Positions 16,700 to 25,053 are shown, counted from the first letter of the stretch. The stretch is DNA of 64,000 nucleotides from Gemmatimonadaceae bacterium (GCA_019637445.1 JAHBVS010000001.1:779586-843585); one strand, 5' to 3'. Translations and numbers: made by a program. Notes: a model not told the origin generated them from the sequence alone.

Positions 16700-17898
16700 C
16701 GCAGACCTGCAGATGGCGTGAGCCGCAGCCACTCCGACTTCGCGGCGCGCGCTGGAAATGCACGCGCATAGCTCGCGCGCCATCCTTCCTCGACCGCGTC
16801 TGCACTCGAGGCATCGGCAATCGCCCACACCGCGCCACCGAACCCCGCGCCAAATGCCGACGACGCGTGTGCCCCGCTGGCCATCGCCGCGCGGGCAAGG
16901 AACTTCGTCTCGGGCACCTGATTGCGCAGCGCCAACTCGGCGCCCTGCTGCGACTCCACCGACCATCGGCCAAGCGCGGTCGCATCCGCGGCACTGATGG
17001 ATTGCAGCGCACCTGGTACCACGTGCTCTGTCTCCCTCAGAAACTGCGCCAGCCGAGCCGCGGCGAGCGGCTGGTCATCGCTCGCCTGCACGATGCGCTC
17101 AAGCCGTGCGCGCGCGTCCGGCGACGAAGCCAGCGCCGCGCCCAACGAGGAGTCCGCGCGCCCGGTCTCGAGATTCCACCGCACCGCAAGTCCGCGTAGC
17201 AGGTCCGCCGCGCGGTTGTAGTCCGCCTTGGCGCCGCCTGTCTTCGTGGCGCGCACCCCGCTCACCGCCACGAGCAGCTGCCAATGCTTGGGAAACGTCG
17301 CCTGCCCCATCAACGCGGCCGGCAGATACCGGAACGCCCCAACCATCCCGGCCGAGTTGCAGAGGATGGCGACGTGATCCTGCGCGCCGCCGCGCGTGCC
17401 GACGCCACGCTCGCCTTCCCAAGGACCGAACGGGGATCCCATCTCGATCGCCCCGCAATACTCCGCCAATGCGAGTCGATCCGAGAGATGCTCCCGCCAC
17501 TCCTTCCGTTCCTCGAGTGAGTTCGCCTCCGCCACCGCCGTCGTAAGCAAGGTGACGAATGCCGAAGACGATGACAGCCCCGCCGATCGCGGCAGCGTGG
17601 ACTCCGTCACCACCCGCACGCCGCGCTTCAGTGGGGCAAAGTCGCGCGCCAAACGCCGAGCCACGGCCGCCACGTAGGTGCCACCGTGCGCACCGCCAGG
17701 TCGCGCGTCGCGACGCAGCGGCACGCGCGCGCGTCGTCCCGTGCGCAGGTCCTCCAGGTCAATGATCAAGGGATCGATCGGCGTGACTTCCGCCGTGATG
17801 CCCTCCTCGATAGCGCAGGTCAGCGACGGGCCGCCGCCGTAGTCCACGTGCTTGCCGAAGAGCTCAATGCGCCCCGGCACAAACAGCCGACGTGTCAC
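16687..17898 (-). CDS. Galactokinase-like GHMP sugar kinase
   Basis: A 403-residue GHMP kinase. Motif 1 is P-G-R-I-E-L-F-G-K-H-V-D-Y-G-G-G, the phosphate loop is L-P-R-S-A-G-L-S-S-S-S-A-F, then G-T-R-G-G-A-Q-D-H, and motif 3 A-F-G-A-G-F-G-G-A-V-W. In galactokinases motif 1 usually reads G-E-H-x-D; here Glu is replaced by Lys, a residue that contacts the sugar, so the substrate may not be galactose. The start is GTG 17898, overlapping the upstream gene by 4 bp. Clustered with a nucleotidyltransferase and a GH109-like enzyme, it probably makes a sugar-1-phosphate. Confidence 0.85.
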   Translation of the reverse strand: MTRRLFVPGRIELFGKHVDYGGGPSLTCAIEEGITAEVTPIDPLIIDLEDLRTGRRARVPLRRDARPGGAHGGTYVAAVARRLARDFAPLKRGVRVVTESTLPRSAGLSSSSAFVTLLTTAVAEANSLEERKEWREHLSDRLALAEYCGAIEMGSPFGPWEGERGVGTRGGAQDHVAILCNSAGMVGAFRYLPAALMGQATFPKHWQLLVAVSGVRATKTGGAKADYNRAADLLRGLAVRWNLETGRADSSLGAALASSPDARARLERIVQASDDQPLAAARLAQFLRETEHVVPGALQSISAADATALGRWSVESQQGAELALRNQVPETKFLARAAMASGAHASSAFGAGFGGAVWAIADASSADAVEEGWRASYARAFPARAAKSEWLRLTPSAGLRWLD

Positions 17899-18740
17899 GG
17901 GCGGGGATGGCGCTGGGCCAGCGTCCCCTCTAGCACGGCGATGTCGCGGCGATGCGTCAGATCCGGCACCGCCAGCCGTTGCTCCACGGCCTGGAAGCGG
18001 TCCCCGCGCGCAATGGCACGCAGCACCGCATCCTGCAGCTCCAACTCGCCTCGCGACGACGGCTCCACCGCGGCGCAGTCGTCGAGGATGCGATCATCAA
18101 AGCGCCACAGGTTCATCGACACCCACTGTGGCGCGCGCTGCATCAAGGGATGCGAGGCCTCGGGTTTCTCCACCACATCGCGCAAGCCGCCGTCTGCCCC
18201 AATGTCGAGCAGCGCAAACCGCCGCACACGCTCGCGCTCCATCAGACCATCACCCACCAGCGACTCGGCGTCGAACGCCGCCACGCCAGGGCCGTGCAAC
18301 TCGAGCAGGTCGTGGATCGCCGTCGCTGGGTACAGGTTGTCCGCGTTCGCGACAAGAAAGTGCCGATGCCCATCGTCGCAGCGGGGCGCGCCGGCAGCGG
18401 CGAGAATCACATCGCGCGCCGCGAGCAAGGCGTGCGCGGTGCCACGCGGCTCGTCCTGCACGGCGTAGCGCACACGCAACCGGTTGGGCGGCGCCTGCTC
18501 GTCGTAGCGGTCGCGCAGCGCGTCATCGTCTGGCGCCACCACGAACACCACGTCCTTCACCCCCGCCTCGGCGAACTCGTGCAACGTGTAGTCGAGGAAC
18601 GGCCGCCCGGCGATCGGCATCAGTCCCTTTGCGCCCTTGGCCGCCGCCTCACGCTGTGCGGGCGCGAGCGCGGCGCCGTCATCGGCGCGCAGGCGCGACC
18701 CAAGGCCGCGCGCAAGGATGATGGCCATCGTGGCGCGCAT
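17895..18740 (-). CDS. Sugar nucleotidyltransferase (NTP transferase family)
   Basis: Start at ATG 18740, which shares its A with the stop of the symporter gene (TGATG). The 281-residue protein opens with M-A-I-I-L-A-R-G-L-G-S-R-L-R, then K-G-L-M-P-I-A-G-R-P-F-L-D-Y, A-V-Q-D-E-P-R-G-T-A-H-A-L, a metal-binding N-A-D-N-L-Y and V-V-E-K-P-E-A. These are the standard RmlA/GalU-type motifs for making NDP-sugars from sugar-1-phosphates. The insert A-D-D-G-A-A-L-A-P-A-Q-R-E-A-A-A-K-G-A in the signature loop is unusually long. With the downstream kinase it forms a salvage pair; nucleotide and sugar are unknown. Confidence 0.84.
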   Translation of the reverse strand: MRATMAIILARGLGSRLRADDGAALAPAQREAAAKGAKGLMPIAGRPFLDYTLHEFAEAGVKDVVFVVAPDDDALRDRYDEQAPPNRLRVRYAVQDEPRGTAHALLAARDVILAAAGAPRCDDGHRHFLVANADNLYPATAIHDLLELHGPGVAAFDAESLVGDGLMERERVRRFALLDIGADGGLRDVVEKPEASHPLMQRAPQWVSMNLWRFDDRILDDCAAVEPSSRGELELQDAVLRAIARGDRFQAVEQRLAVPDLTHRRDIAVLEGTLAQRHPRP

Positions 18741-20578
18741 CAGGCCGCTCGGCGGAACCCTTGGATCACGCGCCAAGCCATCGCGCCGCTGACAACGAAC
18801 ACAGCAAGCCACAGCATCGCCAGCGAGCGATCGCCCATCAGGAATGCCCCCACGCCGAACAGCGCCGCGTACACGAAGAACACGCCGCTGACCCAGCCGA
18901 GCAGCGCCGAGGCGAAGGAGTCGGAAGTGGCGGCGACACCGGACGACGCGCGAATCGCCGCCCAACCGGGACCGGCTGGGCGCACCAAACTATAGAAGCG
19001 CTCCAAAACCTCGACATCCGTGCGCGGTCCGACGAAGGCCGCCGTGACCCAAATGACCGTGGTCGCCGCCACCGTGATCAACAGCGAAACGTGCGCCGGG
19101 ATGTCCGCACCACCGCGCCGCGCGAACTCGAAGCCAACCGCGATCACGAAGGAACCCGCCATCGCCGCGATCTCCGCCGCCGCGTTCACGCGCCACCAGT
19201 ACCAGCGCAACAGGTAGAGCAGGCCCGTGCCGGCACCGATCGACAGCAGCAGGGTGAAGCCGGCCGATGCCGTCTGGATGTAGAACGTGAGGCCGGCAGC
19301 AAGCAGCATCAGCCCAGCCGTGACGAGTCGCCCGACCATCACGTAGTGCCGCTCGCTGGCATCCGGCCGCATGAAGCGTCGATACAGGTCGTGCACCAGG
19401 TAGCTCGTGCCCCAGTTCAAGTGCGTCACGATGGTGGACACGTAGGCGCTGAGCAGTCCCGCCACCATCAGGCCCAACCACCCGGCGGGCAGGAAGGTGA
19501 GCATCGCCGGGTAGGCGATGTCGTTGCCCACGAGATTGCGCGGCACGTCGGGGAATGCTCGCGCGATGTCATCCAGCTGCGGGAACACGAGGATCGAGCT
19601 CAGCGCGACGATGATCCACGGCCAGGTGCGCATTCCGTAGTGCGCCACATTGAAGAACATCGTGCCGAGCAGTGCGTCGTTCTCCGTGCGCGCGGCGAGC
19701 ATGCGCTGCGCGATGTAGCTCCCGCCGCCCGGCTCGGCGCCGGGATACCACACCGACCACCATTGCACCGTGAGCGGCAGGATCAACACGGTCAGCGTGA
19801 CCGTCCAATCCGAGAAGTTGGGCAGAAACGCATACGTCTCGGCGGGCAGCTGCGAGAAGAGTCCGGCGAGCCCTCCGACCTCAGGCCGCTGCAGTGCGAA
19901 GTACGCGGCAGCGAACGAGCCCGCCATCGCGATGCCGAACTGGATGAGATCGGCGACGAGTACGCCCCAGAGCCCTGACACCACGGCAAAGCCGATATTG
20001 AACACGGCGCAGATGAGCAGCGTCTGCCACATGTCCCATCCGAGCAGGATCGAGGCGATCTTGGCGGCGGCGAGATTCACCGTCGCCATGATGACGCAGT
20101 TGAACACCAGCCCCAGGTACACGGCGCGGAAGCCGCGGACAAAGCTGGCGGCTTTTCCCGAGTACCGGATCTCATAGAACTCGAGGTCCGTGAGCACACC
20201 CGAGCGCCGCCACATCCGCGCGTAGAACATCACCGTGGCCATGCCGGTCAGCAGGAATGCCCACCAGACCCAGTTGCCGGCCACGCCGCCGCCGCGCACG
20301 AGGTCGGTGACCAGGTTGGGCGTGTCCGTGCTGAAGGTCGTGGCGACCATCGAGACGCCGATCAGCCACCAGGGTGCCGCGCGGCCGCTGGTGAAGAACT
20401 CTGCCGTGCTCGATCCCGCGCGGCGCGCCAAGAACAGCGCCGGCACGAAGGCGACGGTGAGGGAGAGGACGACGATCGTCCAGTCGAGGGTCGTGAGGCG
20501 CACGAGGGGGGAAGTTGGAGTGGCGAGCTGTGCTGCTCGTGTCGTGCTACGCGCCGCGTGAGTTGCGCTGCCACTCAC
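18740..20578 (-). CDS. Sodium:solute symporter family transporter
   Basis: A 612-residue membrane protein with about 14 helices, including W-I-V-V-L-S-L-T-V-A-F-V-P-A-L-F-L-A near the start, F-F-T-S-G-R-A-A-P-W-W-L-I-G-V-S, T-F-S-T-D-T-P-N-L-V and G-L-M-V-A-G-L-L-S-A-Y-V-S-T-I-V-T-H-L-N-W, all SSS-family landmarks. It probably imports a sugar or amino sugar with Na+. The GTG at 20578 overlaps the upstream GH109-like gene by 32 bp; a second GTG at 20503 (V-R-L-T-T-L-D-W) starts just before helix 1 and is equally plausible, as neither has a Shine-Dalgarno site. Confidence 0.87.
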   Translation of the reverse strand: MSGSATHAARSTTRAAQLATPTSPLVRLTTLDWTIVVLSLTVAFVPALFLARRAGSSTAEFFTSGRAAPWWLIGVSMVATTFSTDTPNLVTDLVRGGGVAGNWVWWAFLLTGMATVMFYARMWRRSGVLTDLEFYEIRYSGKAASFVRGFRAVYLGLVFNCVIMATVNLAAAKIASILLGWDMWQTLLICAVFNIGFAVVSGLWGVLVADLIQFGIAMAGSFAAAYFALQRPEVGGLAGLFSQLPAETYAFLPNFSDWTVTLTVLILPLTVQWWSVWYPGAEPGGGSYIAQRMLAARTENDALLGTMFFNVAHYGMRTWPWIIVALSSILVFPQLDDIARAFPDVPRNLVGNDIAYPAMLTFLPAGWLGLMVAGLLSAYVSTIVTHLNWGTSYLVHDLYRRFMRPDASERHYVMVGRLVTAGLMLLAAGLTFYIQTASAGFTLLLSIGAGTGLLYLLRWYWWRVNAAAEIAAMAGSFVIAVGFEFARRGGADIPAHVSLLITVAATTVIWVTAAFVGPRTDVEVLERFYSLVRPAGPGWAAIRASSGVAATSDSFASALLGWVSGVFFVYAALFGVGAFLMGDRSLAMLWLAVFVVSGAMAWRVIQGFRRAA

Positions 20579-21926
20579 CGCGTGTGAAGTCCGGGAAGCG
20601 CATCGGCCGGCTGCCGCGCGCCACCGACATCTGGCTCAGCGGATACGGCGCGCTCCACGCGGCTGCGTCGTACACGTCGAAGTCCGGCGGCAGCCCCTCG
20701 CGCAGGCACTGCACGAGGCGCCACATCATCACGAAATCCATGCCACCGTGGCCGCCCTTCTTACGCGCCATCTCGCCGATGTTGGTCCACAGCGGATGCT
20801 CGTGCGAGGTCTTCCATTGGTCAATCGTGGCCCAGCTGTGGCTACGTCCCACGCCTTCCACGTAGATGCGTGGCGGATAGTCCTCGAAGGCACCCTTGGT
20901 GCCGGCCACGTGGTTGAGCCGCGAGTAGGGCCGCGGGCTCGACACATCGTGCTCCAGCCGGATCGTGCGCCCCTTCGCCGTGCGGATCAGCGAGGTGTTG
21001 AGATCGCCCGTGATGTAGCGCTCGCGCCACTTGGGGTCATTGCGATCACTCACCGTGGCTGCGCGATGCAGCGAGAGGCCGCGCTCCTCGGTGCTCATCG
21101 ACACCATGTAGTCGAAGCGATCCCCGGCGTGGATGTCCATATACCAGGAGACCGGACCCAGTCCGTGCGTCGGGTACAGGTTGGCGTTGGCGCGCGTATG
21201 GAAGTCGCGCCGCCACAGGCCCTCGTCCTTGGTCTCGAAGAGAATCGTGCGCAGGTCGTGGATGTACGCCGCCGCGCCGTGCTGGATCTCGCCGAACACG
21301 CCGTCGTGCACGAGGCGGTTCACCAACATCTCGTTGTAGCCGTAGTTGCAGTTCTCGAGCTGCAGGCAGTGGCGGCGCGACTTCTCGCTCTCGTCCACCA
21401 GCGCCCAGAGATCACGCAGCGTCATTCCGGCCGGGCACTCGGTACCGCAGTGCTTGCCCGCCTTGAGTGCGGCGAGCATCACCGGCACGTGCCAGTCCCA
21501 CGGAGTCGCCGTGTACACGAAGTCCACGTCGTCGCGCTGCACGAGCCGTTCGAAGTCGCGCTCGCCGTTCGTGTAGACCTCTGGCGCGGTCATCCCCGCG
21601 TCGGTGCACATCTTCACCGCGCGCATCGCCTTGTCGGGCACGATGTCGGCGACGGCGGTGATCCGCACGTTGTCGATGGCGAGCAGTTCGGAGATGATGG
21701 AGCGCCCACGCAGGCCCGTGCCGACGATGGCGAAGCGCACCGTCCCGTGCGCCTCGAACGGCACGCCCTTCATCGTCTTGGCAGCGGCGGCGCGCGGCGG
21801 CGCAGCGTCCGGGAGGTCGATCGCGTCGATGGATTCCGCGTTGGCCATCTGCGGCGTGAGCGACGAGGCGGCGGCGAGACCTGCGCCTGCAACCAGTGCC
21901 TGCTTGAGCAGGTCACGGCGATCCAT
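20547..21926 (-). CDS. Tat-exported Gfo/Idh/MocA-type protein, GH109-like (alpha-N-acetylgalactosaminidase family)
   Basis: Start at ATG 21926, giving a twin-arginine signal (M-D-R-R-D-L-L-K-Q-A ... Q-M-A-N-A). The NAD-binding fold begins R-F-A-I-V-G-T-G-L-R-G-R-S. C-P-A-G-M-T-L-R-D-L-W, E-N-C-N-Y-G-Y-N-E-M-L, G-A-A-A-Y-I-H-D-L-R, and N-L-Y-P-T-H-G-L-G-P-V match the GH109 branch better than ordinary dehydrogenases. GH109 enzymes use bound NAD+ to release GalNAc by an elimination route. Length is about 459. It heads the cluster of symporter, nucleotidyltransferase, kinase and MFS, so it probably frees the sugar outside the cytoplasm. A plain oxidoreductase is the alternative. Confidence 0.82.
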   Translation of the reverse strand: MDRRDLLKQALVAGAGLAAASSLTPQMANAESIDAIDLPDAAPPRAAAAKTMKGVPFEAHGTVRFAIVGTGLRGRSIISELLAIDNVRITAVADIVPDKAMRAVKMCTDAGMTAPEVYTNGERDFERLVQRDDVDFVYTATPWDWHVPVMLAALKAGKHCGTECPAGMTLRDLWALVDESEKSRRHCLQLENCNYGYNEMLVNRLVHDGVFGEIQHGAAAYIHDLRTILFETKDEGLWRRDFHTRANANLYPTHGLGPVSWYMDIHAGDRFDYMVSMSTEERGLSLHRAATVSDRNDPKWRERYITGDLNTSLIRTAKGRTIRLEHDVSSPRPYSRLNHVAGTKGAFEDYPPRIYVEGVGRSHSWATIDQWKTSHEHPLWTNIGEMARKKGGHGGMDFVMMWRLVQCLREGLPPDFDVYDAAAWSAPYPLSQMSVARGSRPMRFPDFTRGEWQRNSRGA

Positions 21927-22025
21927 CGAATCGGACACGAGCGCTCCCAGTGATGCGTGTAGTGTTGACGCGCGAAATGTGGCCCGACTCTGGGCTTCGC
22001 GCGAGGCGTGAGGGCGCAATTGTCT

Positions 22026-22061
22026 GGGTGGCGCGCGGGGTGGCGCGCGGGGTGGCGCGCG
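22026..22061. repeat. Three perfect tandem copies of a 12-bp unit
   Basis: The unit GGGTGGCGCGCG is repeated exactly three times (22026-22037, 22038-22049, 22050-22061) and followed by a similar GC-rich tail. It lies between the GH109-like gene promoter side and the end of the nucleotidyltransferase gene. Likely a slippage-prone microsatellite; no function is evident. Confidence 0.85.
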
Positions 22062-22077
22062 GCGCGGCGCCCGAGTG

Positions 22078-22596
22078 TCAGCTGCGACGCCTGGCGTCGC
22101 GCTCGAGCATCGCCTTGATGATGGCGACGGCCTGGCGGTCCTTGGGTCGATCCGCCGCTTCCTTCATGCTGACGATGGCCTCAAGCGAGGCGGCGGTGAC
22201 CGGCGCGCCTGCCACCTCATAGCGGCTGGAATGCCTCAGCAGCTCGTCGTAGTCGCCACCGCCAGGTGGGAAGAACACCAAGTCGAGCCGGCCCGCGGCG
22301 GTCACGAGGTTCCAGATCTCACCGCGCGCCAGCGTCGCGGCCGAACAGTCGAACGATAGGCCCTCAGGAACTCCGACCGTGAAGACCCTCGCGTCGATCT
22401 CTCGGAGCGCCGCCGCGAGCCTGCCGAGATTCTCTGCGCTCCGCGACGGCGTCATGTCCGCGTCCGCGGTGAGCAACGGATAGCCCGCGAACCGAGCCGC
22501 CAGCGCTCCAATCAGCACGTACTCGACACCGTGCTCCGCGAACACACGGAAGATCCGCTCCGGATCGAGCGCAGGGAGCTGAGATGCGTCAGTCAA
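22078..22596 (-). CDS. AbiEii/DUF6036-type nucleotidyltransferase, probable toxin of a TA pair
   Basis: A 172-residue protein with the minimal nucleotidyltransferase core: V-L-I-G-A-L-A-A-R-F-A-G-Y, then T-A-D-A-D-M-T-P carrying the metal aspartates, and a later R-L-D-L-V-F-F-P. The C-terminal V-S-M-K-E-A-A-D-R-P-K-D-R-Q-A matches the family end (K-x-x-x-x-R-x-K-D). Such proteins act as toxins, for example on tRNA or NTPs, when paired with an XRE or AbiEi-type partner. The start is a TTG at 22596, 8 bp inside the end of the HTH gene; no better start is seen. Activity is inferred. Confidence 0.72.
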   Translation of the reverse strand: MTDASQLPALDPERIFRVFAEHGVEYVLIGALAARFAGYPLLTADADMTPSRSAENLGRLAAALREIDARVFTVGVPEGLSFDCSAATLARGEIWNLVTAAGRLDLVFFPPGGGDYDELLRHSSRYEVAGAPVTAASLEAIVSMKEAADRPKDRQAVAIIKAMLERDARRRS

Positions 22597-23020
22597 TTCG
22601 ACGCGCCTTCGCGAAGACGGCGGACACGTTCGCGACCTCCCTCATCCGCGCCGTCGGCGTCATCGCCCGAATCCGATCCACCTCGTCCAACCACTCCGGC
22701 GCAACCACCGGCTCCTCCGCTACGGTCCGCACGCTCGACGCGTACTTCGGAGCCTGCTCCCGCACCCGCCGCCCCGTCGCCCGCTCCCCGTACTCCAGCC
22801 CAGCAGTCGGCAACTCCACCCGCTCCCCGCCAAAGCGAACGGCGACCTCAAGCTCCCCACCGATTGCCCGCAGGTAGTCCCGCAGCGCCGCCAACGAGAT
22901 GTCCGCGCGCGACTCCAACCTCGAGACCGCCGGCTGCGAAAGCCCCATCGCCGCGGCGACCTCAACCTGCGAGTACTCCCGCGAGCGCCGGAGAGGCGCA
23001 AGGTTGAAAGTGTTATTCAT
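22589..23020 (-). CDS. XRE-family HTH regulator, probable antitoxin
   Basis: The 143-residue protein is read from ATG 23020 (M-N-N-T-F-N-L-A-P-L). The helix-turn-helix is V-A-A-A-M-G-L-S-Q-P-A-V-S-R-L-E-S at about 20-36, followed by L-R-D-Y-L-R-A-I-G-G-E-L-E-V-A-V-R-F, a pattern of antitoxin-type XRE proteins. The C-terminal half has W-L-D-E-V-D-R-I-R-A-M-T-P and no second known domain. Two upstream in-frame ATGs (23029, 23035) overlap the -10 box and would not be in the mRNA if the promoter at 23034-23062 is used. It overlaps the nucleotidyltransferase gene by 8 bp. Confidence 0.75.
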   Translation of the reverse strand: MNNTFNLAPLRRSREYSQVEVAAAMGLSQPAVSRLESRADISLAALRDYLRAIGGELEVAVRFGGERVELPTAGLEYGERATGRRVREQAPKYASSVRTVAEEPVVAPEWLDEVDRIRAMTPTARMREVANVSAVFAKARRID

Positions 23021-23033
23021 ATTAGGCATATAC

Positions 23034-23062
23034 ATAATACAGATTTCGACTGGAAAATGCAA
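23034..23062 (-). promoter_or_regulatory. Sigma-70-type promoter of the HTH/nucleotidyltransferase pair
   Basis: On the minus strand, TTGCAT (-35, 23057-23062) and TATTAT (-10, 23034-23039) are separated by exactly 17 bp, in a locally AT-rich island of a GC-rich region. Expected initiation near 23027 leaves only a few bases before the ATG at 23020, so the message may be leaderless. Confidence 0.72.
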
Positions 23063-23086
23063 GAGAGCCCCGGCTCGCGCCGGGGC
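23051..23086 (-). terminator. Rho-independent-type terminator after the sugar nucleotidyltransferase gene
   Basis: Read on the minus strand, GCCCCGGC pairs with GCCGGGGC (8-bp stem, 23067-23086, 4-base loop) and is followed by TCTCTTGCATTTTCC. It ends the transcript coming from 24480-23120. The T-rich tail overlaps the -35 box of the next promoter. Confidence 0.72.
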
Positions 23087-23110
23087 CCTCTGTGTCTCTG
23101 TGCCTCTGTG
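23087..23110. repeat. Three tandem 8-bp units (CCTCTGTG type)
   Basis: CCTCTGTG, TCTCTGTG, CCTCTGTG follow directly on each other at 23087-23110, in the short spacer after the sugar nucleotidyltransferase gene. A second, larger heptamer-based element is at 57567-57637. Confidence 0.7.
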
Positions 23111-23119
23111 GCAACGCAG

Positions 23120-24103
23120 TTACCGCCGAACCACCGAGTGATCGCCAATCGTGACGGACCCGGCGACGCCCTCCAGCACGACGGATTCCCCGACCATCGA
23201 ATCGTGCAGCGTGCACGCCGAGAGCGAGGAACCGTTGCCGACGATGGTGTCTCGCATCGTGCAGTTCGAGACCGTCGTGCCGGCCCCGATCACCACGTTC
23301 GGGCCGACGATCGAGTCCTTCACCACCGCGCCGTCCTCGATGCGCACCGGCTCGCGGATCTCCACGTTGGTGAGCCCGGAAGAAGGCTTCGACGCCCGCC
23401 CCTTCTCCAGCATCACCCGATTCGTGTCGAGCAGCGTGTCCAGCTTGCCCGCGTCATACCAGCCCTCCACATCGATCACGCGGATCTTCGCCCCGTGGTC
23501 AATCATGTACTGGAAGGCCTCGGTGAGATACCACTCACCCTTGTTCGCCGGCTGCTTCAGCGTGTGCGCAATGCCGTCGTAGAGCAGCTTCCAGTTCTTG
23601 ATATAGTAGAGCCCGATGTTCGCCCGCTTCGAGATTGGCGTGCTCGGCTTCTCCACGATCTTCGTCATGTGGCCGTTGGCGTCCGTCACCACCACGCCGA
23701 AGCGCTGGTAGTCCTCGACTTCCTTCGTCCAGATGATGCCGTCGTCATCGCTGGTGTTGATCACCGAGAGGTCGGCATCGAAGATCGTGTCCACGAAGAT
23801 GATGAGCACCGGCTGGTCCGCGTACGGCCGCGCGAGTTCCAGCGCACCGGCAGTGCCGTCCTGCACCTTCTGCTCCACGAACACGCCGGGGAACTTGTAC
23901 GCGCTCTTCGCGTGCGCCTCGACCTTCTCCTTGAGGTGCCCGGTGATGTAGACGACCTGCTCCACGTTGCCGAGCTTGGCGACGTCGTCCATCACGTAGT
24001 CCATCACCGGCTTGCCGGCGACCTTGAGCATCGGCTTGGGCACGGTGTGCGTATGCGGCCTCAGGCGCGTGCCCTTGCCGGCCAACGGAATGATCACTTT
24101 CAC
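23120..24103 (-). CDS. Sugar-1-phosphate nucleotidyltransferase with C-terminal beta-helix repeats
   Basis: A 327-residue protein. The N-terminal NTP-transferase domain has V-I-I-P-L-A-G-K-G-T-R-L-R-P, K-P-M-L-K-V-A-G-K-P, D-G-T-A-G-A-L and F-V-D-T-I-F-D for metal and substrate; the last 70 residues have hexapeptide-like repeats (V-V-K-D-S-I-V-G-P-N-V-V-I-G-A-G-T). This layout is that of RmlA-long/GlmU-like glucose-1-phosphate thymidylyl- or uridylyltransferases in archaea and some bacteria, supplying NDP-sugars for envelope glycans. Overlaps the upstream cupin gene by 4 bp. The exact nucleotide and sugar cannot be told. Confidence 0.84.
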   Translation of the reverse strand: MKVIIPLAGKGTRLRPHTHTVPKPMLKVAGKPVMDYVMDDVAKLGNVEQVVYITGHLKEKVEAHAKSAYKFPGVFVEQKVQDGTAGALELARPYADQPVLIIFVDTIFDADLSVINTSDDDGIIWTKEVEDYQRFGVVVTDANGHMTKIVEKPSTPISKRANIGLYYIKNWKLLYDGIAHTLKQPANKGEWYLTEAFQYMIDHGAKIRVIDVEGWYDAGKLDTLLDTNRVMLEKGRASKPSSGLTNVEIREPVRIEDGAVVKDSIVGPNVVIGAGTTVSNCTMRDTIVGNGSSLSACTLHDSMVGESVVLEGVAGSVTIGDHSVVRR

Positions 24104-24480
24104 GGTGCCGAGGTCCCCTCGCGACCATAGCGGTCGGTGAGTCGCACCACGTCATCGAGGTGCGGGGTTGATGCCTCGAGGACGTCACAGTCGGTGACGG
24201 CCTCCATCTGGTGTATCTGGCCCGGCGTGTTGCGGAAGCTCTCGCCGGCCTTGAGCGGATAGTCCTTCAGGCCATCGCCTTCGTCGATGCGATAGATCAT
24301 CTCCCCGCGCAGGAGATGGATCGTCTCGTCCTTCTGATTGTGGTACTGCACGCTGAGCGCCTGGCCCGCCTTGATGTGCAGGACCTTGCCCACGTAGAGG
24401 TCGGTGTGCGCCCAGATGACTTCGTGGCCCCAGGGCTTGGGGACGATGCGGACGTCAGTGAGGCCGGAGCCCGGTTGCAT
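24100..24480 (-). CDS. Cupin-domain protein, mannose-6-phosphate isomerase type II-like
   Basis: A 126-residue single cupin. It begins with K-P-W-G-H-E-V-I-W-A-H-T, and continues Q-Y-H-N-Q-K-D-E-T-I-H-L-L-R-G-E, G-E-S-F-R-N-T-P-G-Q-I-H-Q-M-E-A, so the metal-binding His/Glu set of the small phosphomannose isomerase-like cupins is present. It is one codon from the ferredoxin-like gene and overlaps the nucleotidyltransferase gene, supporting a role in sugar-phosphate metabolism. Confidence 0.78.
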   Translation of the reverse strand: MQPGSGLTDVRIVPKPWGHEVIWAHTDLYVGKVLHIKAGQALSVQYHNQKDETIHLLRGEMIYRIDEGDGLKDYPLKAGESFRNTPGQIHQMEAVTDCDVLEASTPHLDDVVRLTDRYGREGTSAP

Positions 24481-25053
24481 TCAGAGCATCTCCAAGGGTT
24501 CAGCGAGCAGGCTCGAGGGCGTCGTCACGCAGGCCACGATGCACTGCCCACATCCAGTACAGGCCGCGCCGATCACCGGGCGACCACGATCATCCATCTT
24601 GAGCGCATCCTCGCCCACCGGACAGACGCGGGCGCAGATACCGCACTCCACGTCGTGGTAGGCAATACAACGCTCGGTATCCACCTTCACGTTCGCGACG
24701 TTGGCGTCGCGCCAGCCCCAGGGTGGGACTTCCAGCGCTGGTGTGGGGCAGGCCGCGGCGCAGGGCATGGTCTCGCACATGATGCAGGCGGTGACAGCGA
24801 CGTCGAGCACGGGCGTGCCGCCGGCCAGACCGTGCGCGGACGACAACTTCGTGATGGCGTGCACCGGGCAGACATCCGCGCAGGCGCCGCAGCGCGTGCA
24901 GGCCGCCAGGAATGCCGGCTCCGGCAGGGCGCCCGGCGGGCGCTGGTACTGCACCGGGGCCACTCGTTCGCCGAGCGAACCGACGACCTCGCGTAGGGCC
25001 CGTTGTAGGCCCTGCGTGAAGAATCCGCGGCGGTCGAGGTTGTCGGGGGCCAT
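24481..25053 (-). CDS. NapF-like ferredoxin with four 4Fe-4S motifs
   Basis: Start at ATG 25053 (M-A-P-D-N-L-D-R-R-G-F-F). The 190-residue protein has four cysteine clusters: C-T-R-C-G-A-C-A-D-V-C-P, C-I-M-C-E-T-M-P-C-A-A-A-C-P, C-G-I-C-A-R-V-C-P and C-T-G-C-G-Q-C-I-V-A-C. NapF/NapG-type proteins pass electrons or help mature molybdoenzymes, but no nitrate reductase gene is in the window. It is followed at once by the cupin gene, an odd pairing. N-terminal D-R-R-G-F-F recalls a Tat-like or NapF motif. Confidence 0.8.
   Translation of the reverse strand: MAPDNLDRRGFFTQGLQRALREVVGSLGERVAPVQYQRPPGALPEPAFLAACTRCGACADVCPVHAITKLSSAHGLAGGTPVLDVAVTACIMCETMPCAAACPTPALEVPPWGWRDANVANVKVDTERCIAYHDVECGICARVCPVGEDALKMDDRGRPVIGAACTGCGQCIVACVTTPSSLLAEPLEML

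Noticed and set aside
22026-22061. Possible CRISPR-like repeats
   Set aside because: The 12-bp units are directly adjacent with no spacers; a simple tandem repeat.
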